Shown here: piece by piece, positions 1-6,993 of the stretch
Layout of the letters: every line of letters begins with the position of its first letter
Position numbering within the stretch: position 1 is the stretch's first letter
Assembly (NCBI GenBank): GCA_964546285.1
Contig: CAZJJK010000054.1
Coordinates: forward strand, 1 to 21,565
DNA length: 21,565 nucleotides
Origin: CAZJJK01 sp964546285
GTDB taxonomy: Bacteria; Spirochaetota; Spirochaetia; Treponematales; Breznakiellaceae
Direction of reading: 5' to 3'
The notes under the pieces: generated by a model
The model's database searches: none
What the model saw: only the letters and a program-made list of their open reading frames with translations
Told to the model about the DNA's origin: nothing
Program-made: the position numbers and the translations under genes

Positions 1-117
1 TTCGAACCGAGCCCTCGCCGACCGTAGGGAGGAAAAGGCGGCAGGGATGCCGCCGGCAGAGGGCGAGGCGGGTCTGAGGAAGCGGCCGTGATGGCCGCGA
101 CAAAGACCGAATCCCTC
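1..117. repeat. GC-rich structured repeat element, copy 1 (left end off window)
   Basis: A GC-rich block in an otherwise AT-rich region. It folds on paper into two two-tier hairpins. The first pairs CCTCGCC (13-19) with GGCGAGG (62-68) and encloses GGCGGCA/TGCCGCC (37-43/48-54). The second pairs GGTCT (71-75) with AGACC (104-108) and encloses GCGGCC/GGCCGC (82-87/93-98). Bases 1-60 recur at 176-235 with one difference (position 56 G against A). The right end CGAATCCCTC (108-117) is the exact reverse complement of GAGGGATTCG at 170-179, just where copy 2 begins, so a complete element probably has 10-bp terminal inverted repeats; only the last four bases (TTCG) of the left one are in the window for copy 1. 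No protein is evident. It could be a REP/MITE-like palindromic element or a structured RNA; the family is not recognised. Confidence 0.6.
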
Positions 118-128
118 TCTCTCCGCCA
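108..128 (+). other. tRNA-Ser 3'-end fragment with encoded CCA
   Basis: Bases 108-125 are identical to 324-341 of the intact tRNA-Ser: end of the T-loop, 3' strand of the T-stem (113-117), 3' strand of the acceptor stem (118-124) and discriminator G (125). An encoded CCA follows (126-128), which the downstream tRNA-Ser lacks. The 5' portion of a tRNA is not next to it; the repeat element lies there instead, and bases 1-4 read TTCG, as at the start of a T-loop. Either a tRNA-Ser gene is split in its T-loop by the element, or the element carries a tRNA-derived end. The bases left of the window would decide. Confidence 0.5.
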
Positions 129-169
129 AAAGCGGCTTATTTGCCGGTTGTCTTCTAGGAGGTCAGATT

Positions 170-235
170 GAGGGATTCGAACCGAGCCCTCGCCGACCGT
201 AGGGAGGAAAAGGCGGCAGGGATGCCGCCGACAGA
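170..235. repeat. Structured repeat element, copy 2, truncated on the right
   Basis: Bases 176-235 repeat 1-60 with one mismatch, and the full left terminus GAGGGATTCG is visible at 170-179. The inner hairpin GGCGGCA/TGCCGCC is preserved at 212-229. The second hairpin and the right terminal repeat are absent: after 235 the sequence becomes AT-rich, and the tRNA-Ser begins 19 bases later. This copy therefore looks like a deletion remnant lying in the tRNA leader region. Confidence 0.6.
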
Positions 236-254
236 ATTACTAAAAACGATATCT

Positions 255-341
255 GGAGAGATGACCGAGCGGCCGAAGGTGCACGATTGGAAGTCGTGTG
301 TACTCGTAAGGGTACCGAGGGTTCGAATCCCTCTCTCTCCG
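255..341 (+). tRNA. tRNA-Ser (anticodon GGA)
   Basis: The cloverleaf can be drawn by hand. The acceptor stem pairs GGAGAGA (255-261) with TCTCTCC (334-340), with discriminator G341. The anticodon stem CACGA/TCGTG (282-286/294-298) encloses the loop TTGGAAG with anticodon GGA at 289-291, reading UCC and UCU serine codons. There is a long variable arm, as expected of a class II serine tRNA. The T-stem is GAGGG/CCCTC (317-321/329-333) with loop TTCGAAT. CCA is not encoded. The SRP RNA begins three bases later, so the two are probably made from one transcript; tRNA-Ser beside the SRP RNA and dnaX is also the arrangement in Bacillus. No convincing promoter is visible immediately upstream. Confidence 0.95.
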
Positions 342-344
342 TAT

Positions 345-454
345 CCCCCGCGATTAGGTCCCATGCGAATGGTCTCTGCCTAACTCCGCCAGGTCCGGAA
401 GGAAGCAACGGTAAGTAGTTGATAATTGCGCCGTGGTTTCCCTAATCGCGGGGG
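345..454 (+). ncRNA. ffs: Signal recognition particle RNA, small bacterial (4.5S) type
   Basis: RNA component of the signal recognition particle, which binds Ffh and targets nascent membrane proteins to the translocon. The diagnostic apical domain is present, with the core CCAGGTCCGGAAGGAAGCA at 389-407, including the GGAA tetraloop and the asymmetric internal loop that binds the Ffh M domain. The ends close with a perfect 14-bp stem, CCCCCGCGATTAGG (345-358) with CCTAATCGCGGGGG (441-454). The length of about 110 nt fits the short type without an Alu domain. The exact ends are inferred from the closing stem. Confidence 0.95.
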
Positions 455-460
455 TTTTTT
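441..460 (+). terminator. Intrinsic terminator formed by the SRP RNA closing stem
   Basis: The GC-rich 3' strand of the closing stem is followed directly by six T residues (455-460). This ends the tRNA-Ser/SRP RNA transcript and separates it from dnaX. Confidence 0.75.
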
Positions 461-662
461 ATTCAATAGAGACCTTATTTATATCTTAACTTTATGTAAT
501 CTGGCCATTACCAAAAATATAACAAAGCTCTATAACATCACTGACATACTCGTAATCATCTTTGTAAATAAAACATACGCGTCTATTTTTAAAAGATGAT
601 CATATTAGCAATAACGTTTAACGGTTTATTGTTAGAATAGTTATATATAAAACATAAATATT

Positions 663-703
663 TGAGGTTCTTGCAAAAGTCGGTTACTTTTGAAAGCGCC
701 TCA
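663..703. repeat. 18-bp imperfect inverted repeat
   Basis: The arms are TGAGGTTCTTGCAAAAGT (663-680) and its near reverse complement at 686-703, with a five-base loop CGGTT. The inner seven pairs, CAAAAGT/ACTTTTG, are perfect. Two positions mismatch and one is a GT pair. A run of six T lies at 715-720, but 11 bases past the stem, so a standard terminator is not assured. It could be a leader hairpin of dnaX, an operator, or two abutted transposon ends. The words TTTGAGG and TCT reappear near the right end of the window (21535-21545). Confidence 0.5.
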
Positions 704-805
704 TTTGAGAAAAGTTTTTTCAGTTGTCAACTTTTACCCTTTTGTAGTCATTCACCTTGTATCTTTTGATTTACCTATATTGAAACCTAATCTTGACGTA
801 CAGCC

Positions 806-834
806 TGGAAAATATCTCCTATCCTCTGTATACT
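806..834 (+). promoter_or_regulatory. Candidate dnaX promoter close to the start codon
   Basis: A -10 like TATACT (829-834) and a weak -35 like TGGAAA (806-811) stand 17 bp apart. Transcription would begin at about 840-842, that is, at or next to the dnaX ATG (842). A better -35, TTGACG (793-798), is too far from this -10. Weak evidence from consensus matching only. Confidence 0.35.
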
Positions 835-841
835 GCCACTC

Positions 842-2584
842 ATGGCTTACGAAGTCACAGCGACAAGACGGCGTCCTAAATCTTTTAATGAGCTAGTCGG
901 ACAGGATTTTGTAGTCGCGACCTTAAAAAGCTCTATAGAAAATGGCAGTATCGCTCACGCGTATCTCTTTTCTGGACCACGCGGCTGTGGAAAGACTAGC
1001 GCCGCTAGAATATTAGCCAGGTCACTTAATTGCGATAAAGGCCCTACAGTTAATCCCTGCGGAAAGTGCCCTTCATGTCAGGAAATAACGCTAGGCTCAT
1101 CAATGGATGTACTTGAGATTGATGGCGCTTCAAACACAAGCGTAAATGATGTTCGTAAAATTAAGGATGAGGTACTTTTCCCGCCAAATTCAGGCCATTA
1201 TAAAATCTATATAATTGATGAAGTTCATATGCTTTCAAATGCGGCCTTTAATGCTCTTTTAAAAACTATAGAGGAACCGCCGCCCTACATTATCTTCATT
1301 TTCGCCACAACGGAAATTCATAAAGTACCTGCCACTATTAAAAGCCGTTGTCAACAATTCCAGTTTCGGCTTATCCCAATAGAGACAATTAAACTAGTGC
1401 TAATGAATGCGTGTCAGGAGCTTGGTATAAAGGCTGAAGATGACGCTTTATTTTGGATCGCGAAAGAATCCACCGGGAGCCTCCGTGATGCTTATACATT
1501 ATTTGATCAAATAGCCTCTTTCTCAGATGGTAATTTAAGTGCGGAGCTAATTAAACAAAAACTCGGACTTATTGGATTGGACGCGATAAACGCCTTGGCG
1601 GAAGCCTGCCTTTTAGGAGAAACAGCTCACGCTTTTTCAATCGTTGATGATATTCTTCAAAATGGGATAGCCATAGAACGATTCGTAGTTGACCTAACAG
1701 AATATTATAGAAGTTTGTTGCTTATAAAATCAGGAATTACAAAAGATTCCATTCTTGGGTTTGACCCTTCCCGTTTCGCGCGAGGCCCTATTAATTCGCT
1801 AAGTTCTATCCAAATTGAATACGCCTTATCATTGCTTCTTAACTTATACCGTGATATCAGATACTCAGTATCACAACGTTTCGATCTTGAATGTGTCATT
1901 TCACGACTATGTTGGTTACGTCAATGGATTGATCCAATTGAATTACGGTCAGCGATAGAGAATACCAAGAACTCATTATTCGGATCACTTTCTTCTCAGC
2001 CTTCTTCTACTCAAAAACTAAATCATCAAGAAAAAGTAACTGAAGGAAAATATCCGGATTCATCATCCAATACACCACCTGACGCTTCTGTTGATCTTTC
2101 GACAAGCTTTAAGCAATACATCGCTTCTCGAGATACCTATCAACCCGTGGCGGATAACGCCGCTCCTAATAACATAAAACATGAAAGTATATTAGCTGCT
2201 TCAATGGAGCTTGAAACCAGTAATTCCACACTAGATCTAAATGAGTTACGTATAGCCTCAATTAAGCAATTACAACGCGAACACGGTATTTTAGCGTCCG
2301 GACTGGATAAATCGGGAATCTGGTCCTTAGACGGTGAAACCTTAGTAATTCCAGTATCAGATACCCTTACAGCCGAGTTATTAAGAAAGGATCATGGAAC
2401 GCTGGTGTCTGTTTTTTTGAGCATTACAGGAAATCGTTGGTATGTTGATATAGTTGAAAATAATAATGCTCCACCACATCTAAATGACAGCCCAAATAGT
2501 AAAGAACCCTCACAAGCTGTAGAGACTGTTACGCGCCTTTTTAGGGGCACAATCGTCGATGACAAAGGTAGGAAAACACTATGA
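842..2584 (+). CDS. dnaX: DNA polymerase III subunit gamma/tau (clamp loader)
   Basis: ATPase of the clamp loader, which loads the DnaN ring on primed DNA and organises the replisome in the cytoplasm. The N-terminus reads as in the family (RRRPKSFNELVGQ). The Walker A motif is GPRGCGKTS at residues 45-53, a four-cysteine zinc site follows (about 64-79), then Walker B IYIIDEVHML and the sensor/arginine-finger SRC motif. The AAA+ lid and domain III extend to about 365; a Ser-rich linker and a C-terminal tail follow. At 580 residues it is about full length for tau. I saw no clear slippery A-run in the region where the E. coli frameshift makes gamma. The start is fixed by homology; no Shine-Dalgarno precedes it. 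It overlaps ybaB by four bases (ATGA), heading the operon dnaX-ybaB-recR. Confidence 0.95.
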   Translation: MAYEVTATRRRPKSFNELVGQDFVVATLKSSIENGSIAHAYLFSGPRGCGKTSAARILARSLNCDKGPTVNPCGKCPSCQEITLGSSMDVLEIDGASNTSVNDVRKIKDEVLFPPNSGHYKIYIIDEVHMLSNAAFNALLKTIEEPPPYIIFIFATTEIHKVPATIKSRCQQFQFRLIPIETIKLVLMNACQELGIKAEDDALFWIAKESTGSLRDAYTLFDQIASFSDGNLSAELIKQKLGLIGLDAINALAEACLLGETAHAFSIVDDILQNGIAIERFVVDLTEYYRSLLLIKSGITKDSILGFDPSRFARGPINSLSSIQIEYALSLLLNLYRDIRYSVSQRFDLECVISRLCWLRQWIDPIELRSAIENTKNSLFGSLSSQPSSTQKLNHQEKVTEGKYPDSSSNTPPDASVDLSTSFKQYIASRDTYQPVADNAAPNNIKHESILAASMELETSNSTLDLNELRIASIKQLQREHGILASGLDKSGIWSLDGETLVIPVSDTLTAELLRKDHGTLVSVFLSITGNRWYVDIVENNNAPPHLNDSPNSKEPSQAVETVTRLFRGTIVDDKGRKTL

Positions 2585-2907
2585 GTATCAATCCCTTCGA
2601 TATATTAAAAAACGCTCAGAAAATACAAGAGCAAATGGCTTCGTTTCAAGAAAAATTAGGTGATATCATTGTTACGGGCTCATCCGGTGGCGGTATGGCG
2701 CAAATCGATATGACTGGGAAAATGGAAGTCCTAGAGATCCGTCTATCAAAGGAAGTGGTTGATCCATCCGAAATCAGCTTGCTTCAAGACTTAATCAAAG
2801 CTGCCTTCATTGACGCGATGGAAAAATCAAAAGAAGAAGTTAAAACACAACTTGGAAATATGACTGGTGGTTGGAATCTTCCTCCTGGTTTTTCGGGTTT
2901 GGTATGA
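2581..2907 (+). CDS. ybaB: Nucleoid-associated protein, YbaB/EbfC family
   Basis: Small DNA-binding protein of 108 residues, the usual family length, acting as a homodimer on the nucleoid. The N-terminal helix is rich in Gln and Lys (KNAQKIQEQMASFQEKL), and the middle carries the family pattern in which a Gly-rich stretch (SSGGGMAQIDMTGKMEV) leads into the beta sheet and then EVVDPSEISLLQDLI. A ribosome site AAGGTAGG lies about nine bases upstream inside the end of dnaX. It overlaps dnaX upstream and recR downstream, each by four bases, implying translational coupling. The conserved dnaX-ybaB-recR order suggests a link to recombination or replication, but the molecular role is not settled. 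The homologue in the Lyme spirochaete is EbfC. Confidence 0.92.
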   Translation: MSINPFDILKNAQKIQEQMASFQEKLGDIIVTGSSGGGMAQIDMTGKMEVLEIRLSKEVVDPSEISLLQDLIKAAFIDAMEKSKEEVKTQLGNMTGGWNLPPGFSGLV

Positions 2908-3491
2908 CAGCTTTAGATTCTCTTGTTGTTCTATTATCCAAACTTCCGGGTATAGGCAAAAAGAGCGCTACAAGAATTGCTTATCACATTTTAGATATGG
3001 ATACAGCATATGCCCACGCACTAGCTGATCGCTTAGATAAACTTCATGAATCTATTAAGCGTTGTTCCATCTGCGGCGCTTTTACGGAATCAGACCCTTG
3101 TTCTATTTGCGTTGACCCAGCTAGAGACGCTTCAATGCTGTGCGTTGTTGAACGCCCTCAAGATGTCCGCGTCATAGAAGACGCCCGAGAATTTCGCGGG
3201 CACTTCCATGTTTTAGGGGGTGTAATAGCCCCACTTGAGGGGATCGGTCCACAAGATTTATCGATAGGAAAGCTCTTAGAACGAGTAAGAAAAGATTCGG
3301 TTAAAGAAGTAATCTTGGCTATGAATCCCACCGTTGAGGGTGATACTACAGCCCTTTATATTCAACGCCTCCTAAAAAATTATGATACGACATTAACTAG
3401 ATTAGCTTCTGGTTTACCAGTGGGGGGAGATTTGGAATATGCTGACCGCTTAACCTTATCCCGAAGCCTGCGCGGTAGAATTAAGATGTAA
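2904..3491 (+). CDS. recR: Recombination mediator protein RecR
   Basis: RecR works with RecF and RecO to load RecA onto gaps and ends coated with single-strand binding protein. The 195-residue product has the family's length. In order it shows a helix-hairpin-helix (LPGIGKKSATRIAYHIL, about 14-30), a zinc finger with Cys54, Cys57, Cys66 and Cys69, and a Toprim domain (from about 80, MLCVVERPQDV, then AMNPTVEGDTTALYI). The C-terminal TRLASGLPVGGDLEYADR motif closes it. The start at 2904 is chosen over an upstream in-frame ATG at 2871 because the family begins at this position and because ATGA overlaps the ybaB stop. recF lies in the same window beyond the origin; I see no recO. Confidence 0.95.
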   Translation: MTALDSLVVLLSKLPGIGKKSATRIAYHILDMDTAYAHALADRLDKLHESIKRCSICGAFTESDPCSICVDPARDASMLCVVERPQDVRVIEDAREFRGHFHVLGGVIAPLEGIGPQDLSIGKLLERVRKDSVKEVILAMNPTVEGDTTALYIQRLLKNYDTTLTRLASGLPVGGDLEYADRLTLSRSLRGRIKM

Positions 3492-3500
3492 TAAGAGTGA

Positions 3501-5222
3501 TTATAAACTGCTATAACAGTTTTTAATTATCATATCCAAACTAGGAAGAGAAAACCCCATCTTTGATAAAAGCAAAAGTTCCTCACTGGAGGACCAATCC
3601 ATGTAAGGATCATCATAATGTTCAAATAAAAAGCGATAAACACATTCCTCCGCTTCTTGAGGAATTGAGGAAAAAATACCACGGTGTCCATCTCTACTTT
3701 CATCCAACACTCTCCGAATTACAGCTCGTACTTTAGTGAAAAACCGATCTTTGTATACATCATACGAGTGGCCAGATAACATTCGTAATTGATCAGAGAC
3801 AGAACCAGGGGCAGTATCGCTTTTTCGTTTTCCTTTATCAGCTGATTGAGTTCTTTCTTGAGGCGAGTTCGCTATGTCCGATGTATTTTCACACTCCAAA
3901 ATAAGAGGAGTGTTTGCTATTGCTGTTTTCTGTACGATTGGAATTGTTTTGGTCGTATCGATCCCATTGGCATTAACTTTTGCGTATCCTGATTTAACAT
4001 GCTTTTTCTTTGTCAGTCCGGTATTGTCTAATTCTGTCTTTGGTAATGGCCTTTCTATTGCCCTCGTTGCTGCGAGCTCAATAGGTTTTTTAGTTCGCGT
4101 ATTTTGGTGTCGTCGTGGAAGCGCCTTTTTGCTTTCCTCAATACGTGACAAAGGCTTATACTCAAGTTTTTTCTTAAACTTAACCCAACTTCGCTTTAAA
4201 TACGCGTCCCCACTAATTGAATAATAATATCCAGTAGTTAATACCGACATAACCATTGTCAGTATTTCGTCGTCACCGCGTCCGGCCAGTCGTGAACGGC
4301 GAATAATATGAAATACATCATAATGTTTTGTTTTATGAATCTTTGAATACAAAAAAATTACGCGCTCAAAAGCGGTATCATGAACTAAGTTCCAATATTT
4401 AAAGCAATAAGCTAACGTTTGATCTTCCAACCTAATTAAGACAGGTGGTATTTTAATTCTAGCAATATCCGCCGCGCTAAACCTAATTTTTAAAAAGGCC
4501 AAATGCGCTTGACCTTTGATAGTTTCTGTTTCACGATGAAGCGCCTTTGACGCCATTTCCCTTTCTTTTTCCCGCCGCCTCGCTACTGAGGACTTTAGAT
4601 CAAGCTCATCTTGAGTTAATAAGGCTTTTCGTTGTGCGATAGCGGCTCGCTCTTTAAGAACACGCCTACGCTTACGTTCAATGTTCACAATAGCTAGATC
4701 ATCCATCAAATAGGCCCGTATCAACTCTTCTACCGTGGCTAATTCTTTCGTATAGTAACTTAACTCATCTGAAAAACACCTAAACCGCTCAATAGCGGCT
4801 ATTGCCGCGTAACGTTCTTTAGGAAGATATTCCAGAATTGATTCAGCTGCGCGAAGAGTAGAATACGCATCCATTGGATCAAAGGATCGCGCTTTTTGCG
4901 CTAATAATTTCAATGTTCTTTTTGTTTTCTCTAATATCTGATTACCCAACTCATCGTAGGCTCTTTGCAATAGTTTCCTATACAAAGGCGAGCGAGTTCT
5001 ATAGGAACGAAGCAAGTAGGACCGAAAAACATCATCCGGGTAACGAGCTTTAATTTTAGAAGCATATAATTCTACGGAATCAGCAACACGCCCAATAGAG
5101 CGTAGCTCAAAATACCGTTCAATATCCGGGTCATTATCGGCACGTAGAGCTGGGAATAGTGAACGAAGCAGTTCTTCCTTAATAGCCGTAAGACTCATCG
5201 AAAAAGGATTATACGCGTCCAT
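3501..5222 (-). CDS. Conserved hypothetical protein, large, basic, unknown function
   Basis: I do not recognise a family. The 573-residue product has no signal peptide or membrane segment, so it is probably cytoplasmic. Visible parts: a helical N-terminal half (to about 160); a strongly charged Arg/Lys/Glu stretch (about 175-240: IERKRRRVLKERAAIAQ, then ARRREKEREM) likely to form a coiled coil; a middle region with aromatic residues (LAYCFKYWNLVHD, HYDVFHIIRRSR); a low-complexity Lys/Thr-rich linker (about 370-470); and a compact acidic C-terminal region (about 480-573, FLFEHYDDPYMDW). The start codon has GGAG directly abutting it, which is too close for a standard site, so the true start may be the ATG nine codons in. 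It is convergent with recR (nine-base gap) and divergent from glpK. A structural or DNA-associated role is only a guess. Confidence 0.75.
   Translation of the reverse strand: MDAYNPFSMSLTAIKEELLRSLFPALRADNDPDIERYFELRSIGRVADSVELYASKIKARYPDDVFRSYLLRSYRTRSPLYRKLLQRAYDELGNQILEKTKRTLKLLAQKARSFDPMDAYSTLRAAESILEYLPKERYAAIAAIERFRCFSDELSYYTKELATVEELIRAYLMDDLAIVNIERKRRRVLKERAAIAQRKALLTQDELDLKSSVARRREKEREMASKALHRETETIKGQAHLAFLKIRFSAADIARIKIPPVLIRLEDQTLAYCFKYWNLVHDTAFERVIFLYSKIHKTKHYDVFHIIRRSRLAGRGDDEILTMVMSVLTTGYYYSISGDAYLKRSWVKFKKKLEYKPLSRIEESKKALPRRHQNTRTKKPIELAATRAIERPLPKTELDNTGLTKKKHVKSGYAKVNANGIDTTKTIPIVQKTAIANTPLILECENTSDIANSPQERTQSADKGKRKSDTAPGSVSDQLRMLSGHSYDVYKDRFFTKVRAVIRRVLDESRDGHRGIFSSIPQEAEECVYRFLFEHYDDPYMDWSSSEELLLLSKMGFSLPSLDMIIKNCYSSL
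3505..3524. terminator. Weak terminator-like hairpin between convergent genes
   Basis: AAACTG (3505-3510) pairs with CAGTTT (3517-3522) around a six-base loop and runs into five T (3520-3524). It lies just past the recR stop and inside the last codons of the minus-strand gene. The stem is short and AT-rich, so this is tentative. Confidence 0.35.
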
Positions 5223-5451
5223 CTCCGCTTTCGCAATCTCATGAAAAAAGCATCAATTACACTATTCACACAGTTCTTATGAAAACCGCTAGCTTATGCC
5301 AGCGACTCTCCAATATATGAGAAAACGATTTATAACATTATATTATATATATAATAATCTTATACTAACGCGGCTACATACGTCATATTCCAAAACTTTA
5401 TATACACATCCCCAAAATGGGTAAAATATAGCCTTCTATCTTTAAAAACAA

Positions 5452-5460
5452 TGATATAAT
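5452..5460 (+). promoter_or_regulatory. Extended -10 promoter of glpK
   Basis: TGATATAAT matches the extended -10 form (TG, one base, perfect TATAAT at 5455-5460). No good -35 stands at 16-18 bp, as is common for extended -10 promoters. A start at about 5466-5468 would leave a leader of roughly ten bases, with the ribosome site AGAAGGA at 5467-5473. The rest of the 255-base divergent gap (5223-5477) is AT-rich with no other clear signal. Confidence 0.55.
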
Positions 5461-5477
5461 TATTGTAGAAGGATCAT

Positions 5478-6971
5478 ATGCCAAAACAAGAGCGATATAT
5501 ACTCGCGCTAGATCAGGGAACAACAAGCTCACGATCTTGTGTGATTAATGAATTTGGCTCAATCATTGGGATGTCACAGAAGGCATTTAAACAATATTAC
5601 CCACAACCTGGTTGGGTTGAACATAACGCTGATGAAATATGGGAAAGCCAATTATTTACCGCGCGACAAGCAATAACAGCCGCTCAGATTGAAGCAAGTC
5701 AAATTGCCACAATAGGAATCACAAATCAGCGGGAAACTGTTGTCCTATGGGACCGATCTACTGGGCAGCCTGTTTATAACGCGATCGTTTGGCAATGCCG
5801 ACGCTCTTCCACTATTTGCCGTGAGTTAATCAATGATGGTCGCGAGCTGCTTTTCCGAGAAAAAACCGGGCTTGTGCTTGATCCTTATTTTTCTGGAACC
5901 AAAATAGCGTGGTTACTCCGTGAATACCCAGGTTTACGCAAACGCGCCGATCGCGGCGAATTAGCTTTCGGTACTATCGATTCTTGGTTACTATACAAAC
6001 TAACAGGCAAACATCTAACCGATGCGACAAACGCCTCACGAACGCTTTTATTTAATATTCATACCTTAGAATGGGATGAGAGTTTGTTATCGGCTCTTGA
6101 TATTCCTATATCGCTACTCCCTGAAGTGAAGTCATCTTCTTTCTTTTTTGGCGAAACCCACCCAGAGTTATTCGGTCGTACTATACCAGTAAGCGGTTGT
6201 GCTGGAGACCAACAAGCTTCCCTCTTCGGACACGCTTGTTTCCAGGCAGGAAACGCGAAAAACACTTTCGGTACTGGTTGCTTTACGTTGCTTAATACGG
6301 GAGACAAGCCAGTTAAATCGGAAAACAATCTACTTACAACAATCGCGTGGCAACTACCTGGTCAAACAATATATGCCTTGGAGGGTTCTGTTTTTATAGC
6401 CGGCGCTCTTATTCAATGGCTGCGCGACGAACTCTGTTTGATCTCCACAGCCGCTGAATCAGAAAACCTCGCGCTTTCTGTTCCAGATACAAATGGAGTT
6501 ATGATAGTACCCGCTTTTGTTGGATTGGGCGCTCCTTATTGGGATCCAGAGGCAAGAGGTACTATCGTAGGATTGACCAGGGGATCTGGAAAAGCTCATA
6601 TCGTTAGGGCCGCCTTAGAGAGCATTGCTTTTCAATCGGCTGACCTTCTTGAATCAATGCGCGCTGATTTTTGTAATTCAATAACAGAATTGCGCGCTGA
6701 TGGAGGCGCCGCGGGAAATAATTTTTTAATGCGTTTCCAAGCTGATATCGCCGGGATTCCGGTACTTTTATCAGAAACAAATGAGACTACAGCGCTTGGA
6801 GCGGCATATTTAGCAGGTCTAGCTGTTGGTTTTTGGCAAAGTCTTACGGACATTGAAAAAAATCGAAAAACTCGACGTCGCTTTTTACCTTCAATAGATA
6901 ATGAAGAACGCCAACGCTTAATGGAAGGCTGGAAAAGAGCGGTTAACGCGGCACGGTCTTTCCACCCTTGA
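5478..6971 (+). CDS. glpK: Glycerol kinase
   Basis: Phosphorylates glycerol with ATP to sn-glycerol 3-phosphate, feeding phospholipid synthesis or glycolysis, in the cytoplasm. A FGGY-family kinase of 497 residues, the normal length. The N-terminal phosphate-binding loop ALDQGTTSSR lies at residues 10-19, then NQRETVVLWD, WQCRRS, and IDSWLLYKLTG. The catalytic-base region is CAGDQQASLFG, with Asp244. The ATP-side motifs are FGTGCFTLLNTG, RGTIVGLTRG and RADGGAAGNNFLMRFQADI. The start follows the site AGAAGGA. No glycerol facilitator or glycerol-3-phosphate dehydrogenase gene is in the window. The sensor-kinase-like gene starts 22 bases downstream, so the two may share a transcript. Regulation by phosphotransferase proteins cannot be judged from the sequence. 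Confidence 0.95.
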   Translation: MPKQERYILALDQGTTSSRSCVINEFGSIIGMSQKAFKQYYPQPGWVEHNADEIWESQLFTARQAITAAQIEASQIATIGITNQRETVVLWDRSTGQPVYNAIVWQCRRSSTICRELINDGRELLFREKTGLVLDPYFSGTKIAWLLREYPGLRKRADRGELAFGTIDSWLLYKLTGKHLTDATNASRTLLFNIHTLEWDESLLSALDIPISLLPEVKSSSFFFGETHPELFGRTIPVSGCAGDQQASLFGHACFQAGNAKNTFGTGCFTLLNTGDKPVKSENNLLTTIAWQLPGQTIYALEGSVFIAGALIQWLRDELCLISTAAESENLALSVPDTNGVMIVPAFVGLGAPYWDPEARGTIVGLTRGSGKAHIVRAALESIAFQSADLLESMRADFCNSITELRADGGAAGNNFLMRFQADIAGIPVLLSETNETTALGAAYLAGLAVGFWQSLTDIEKNRKTRRRFLPSIDNEERQRLMEGWKRAVNAARSFHP

Positions 6972-6993
6972 AAAAAAGAAAAAATAAGTAATA

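Larger units (their letters stand above)
461..841. other. AT-rich gap between SRP RNA and dnaX
   Basis: About 380 bases with no convincing gene. The only open frame (from 690) starts inside a hairpin, has no ribosome site and overlaps dnaX out of frame. The gap holds the inverted repeat at 663-703 and, at its right edge, the candidate dnaX promoter. Nothing else is recognised. Confidence 0.6.

Noticed and set aside
155..408. Open frames on both strands across the tRNA-Ser and SRP RNA
   Set aside because: They are translations of or antisense to RNA genes; the ERGIRTLGTLTSTHDFQ-type peptide is a known false ORF opposite tRNA-Ser.
690..896. A 68-codon plus-strand frame before dnaX
   Set aside because: It begins in a hairpin, has no ribosome site and runs out of frame into dnaX.
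842..2584. Programmed frameshift in dnaX to make gamma
   Set aside because: The only long A-runs seen are near the N-terminus or without a following hairpin at the expected place.
2871..2903. Upstream in-frame ATG for recR
   Set aside because: It would add 11 residues not found in the family and overlap ybaB by more than the clean ATGA junction.
3874..4224. A 116-codon plus-strand frame with hydrophobic content
   Set aside because: It lies wholly inside the 573-codon minus-strand gene and is its antisense shadow.
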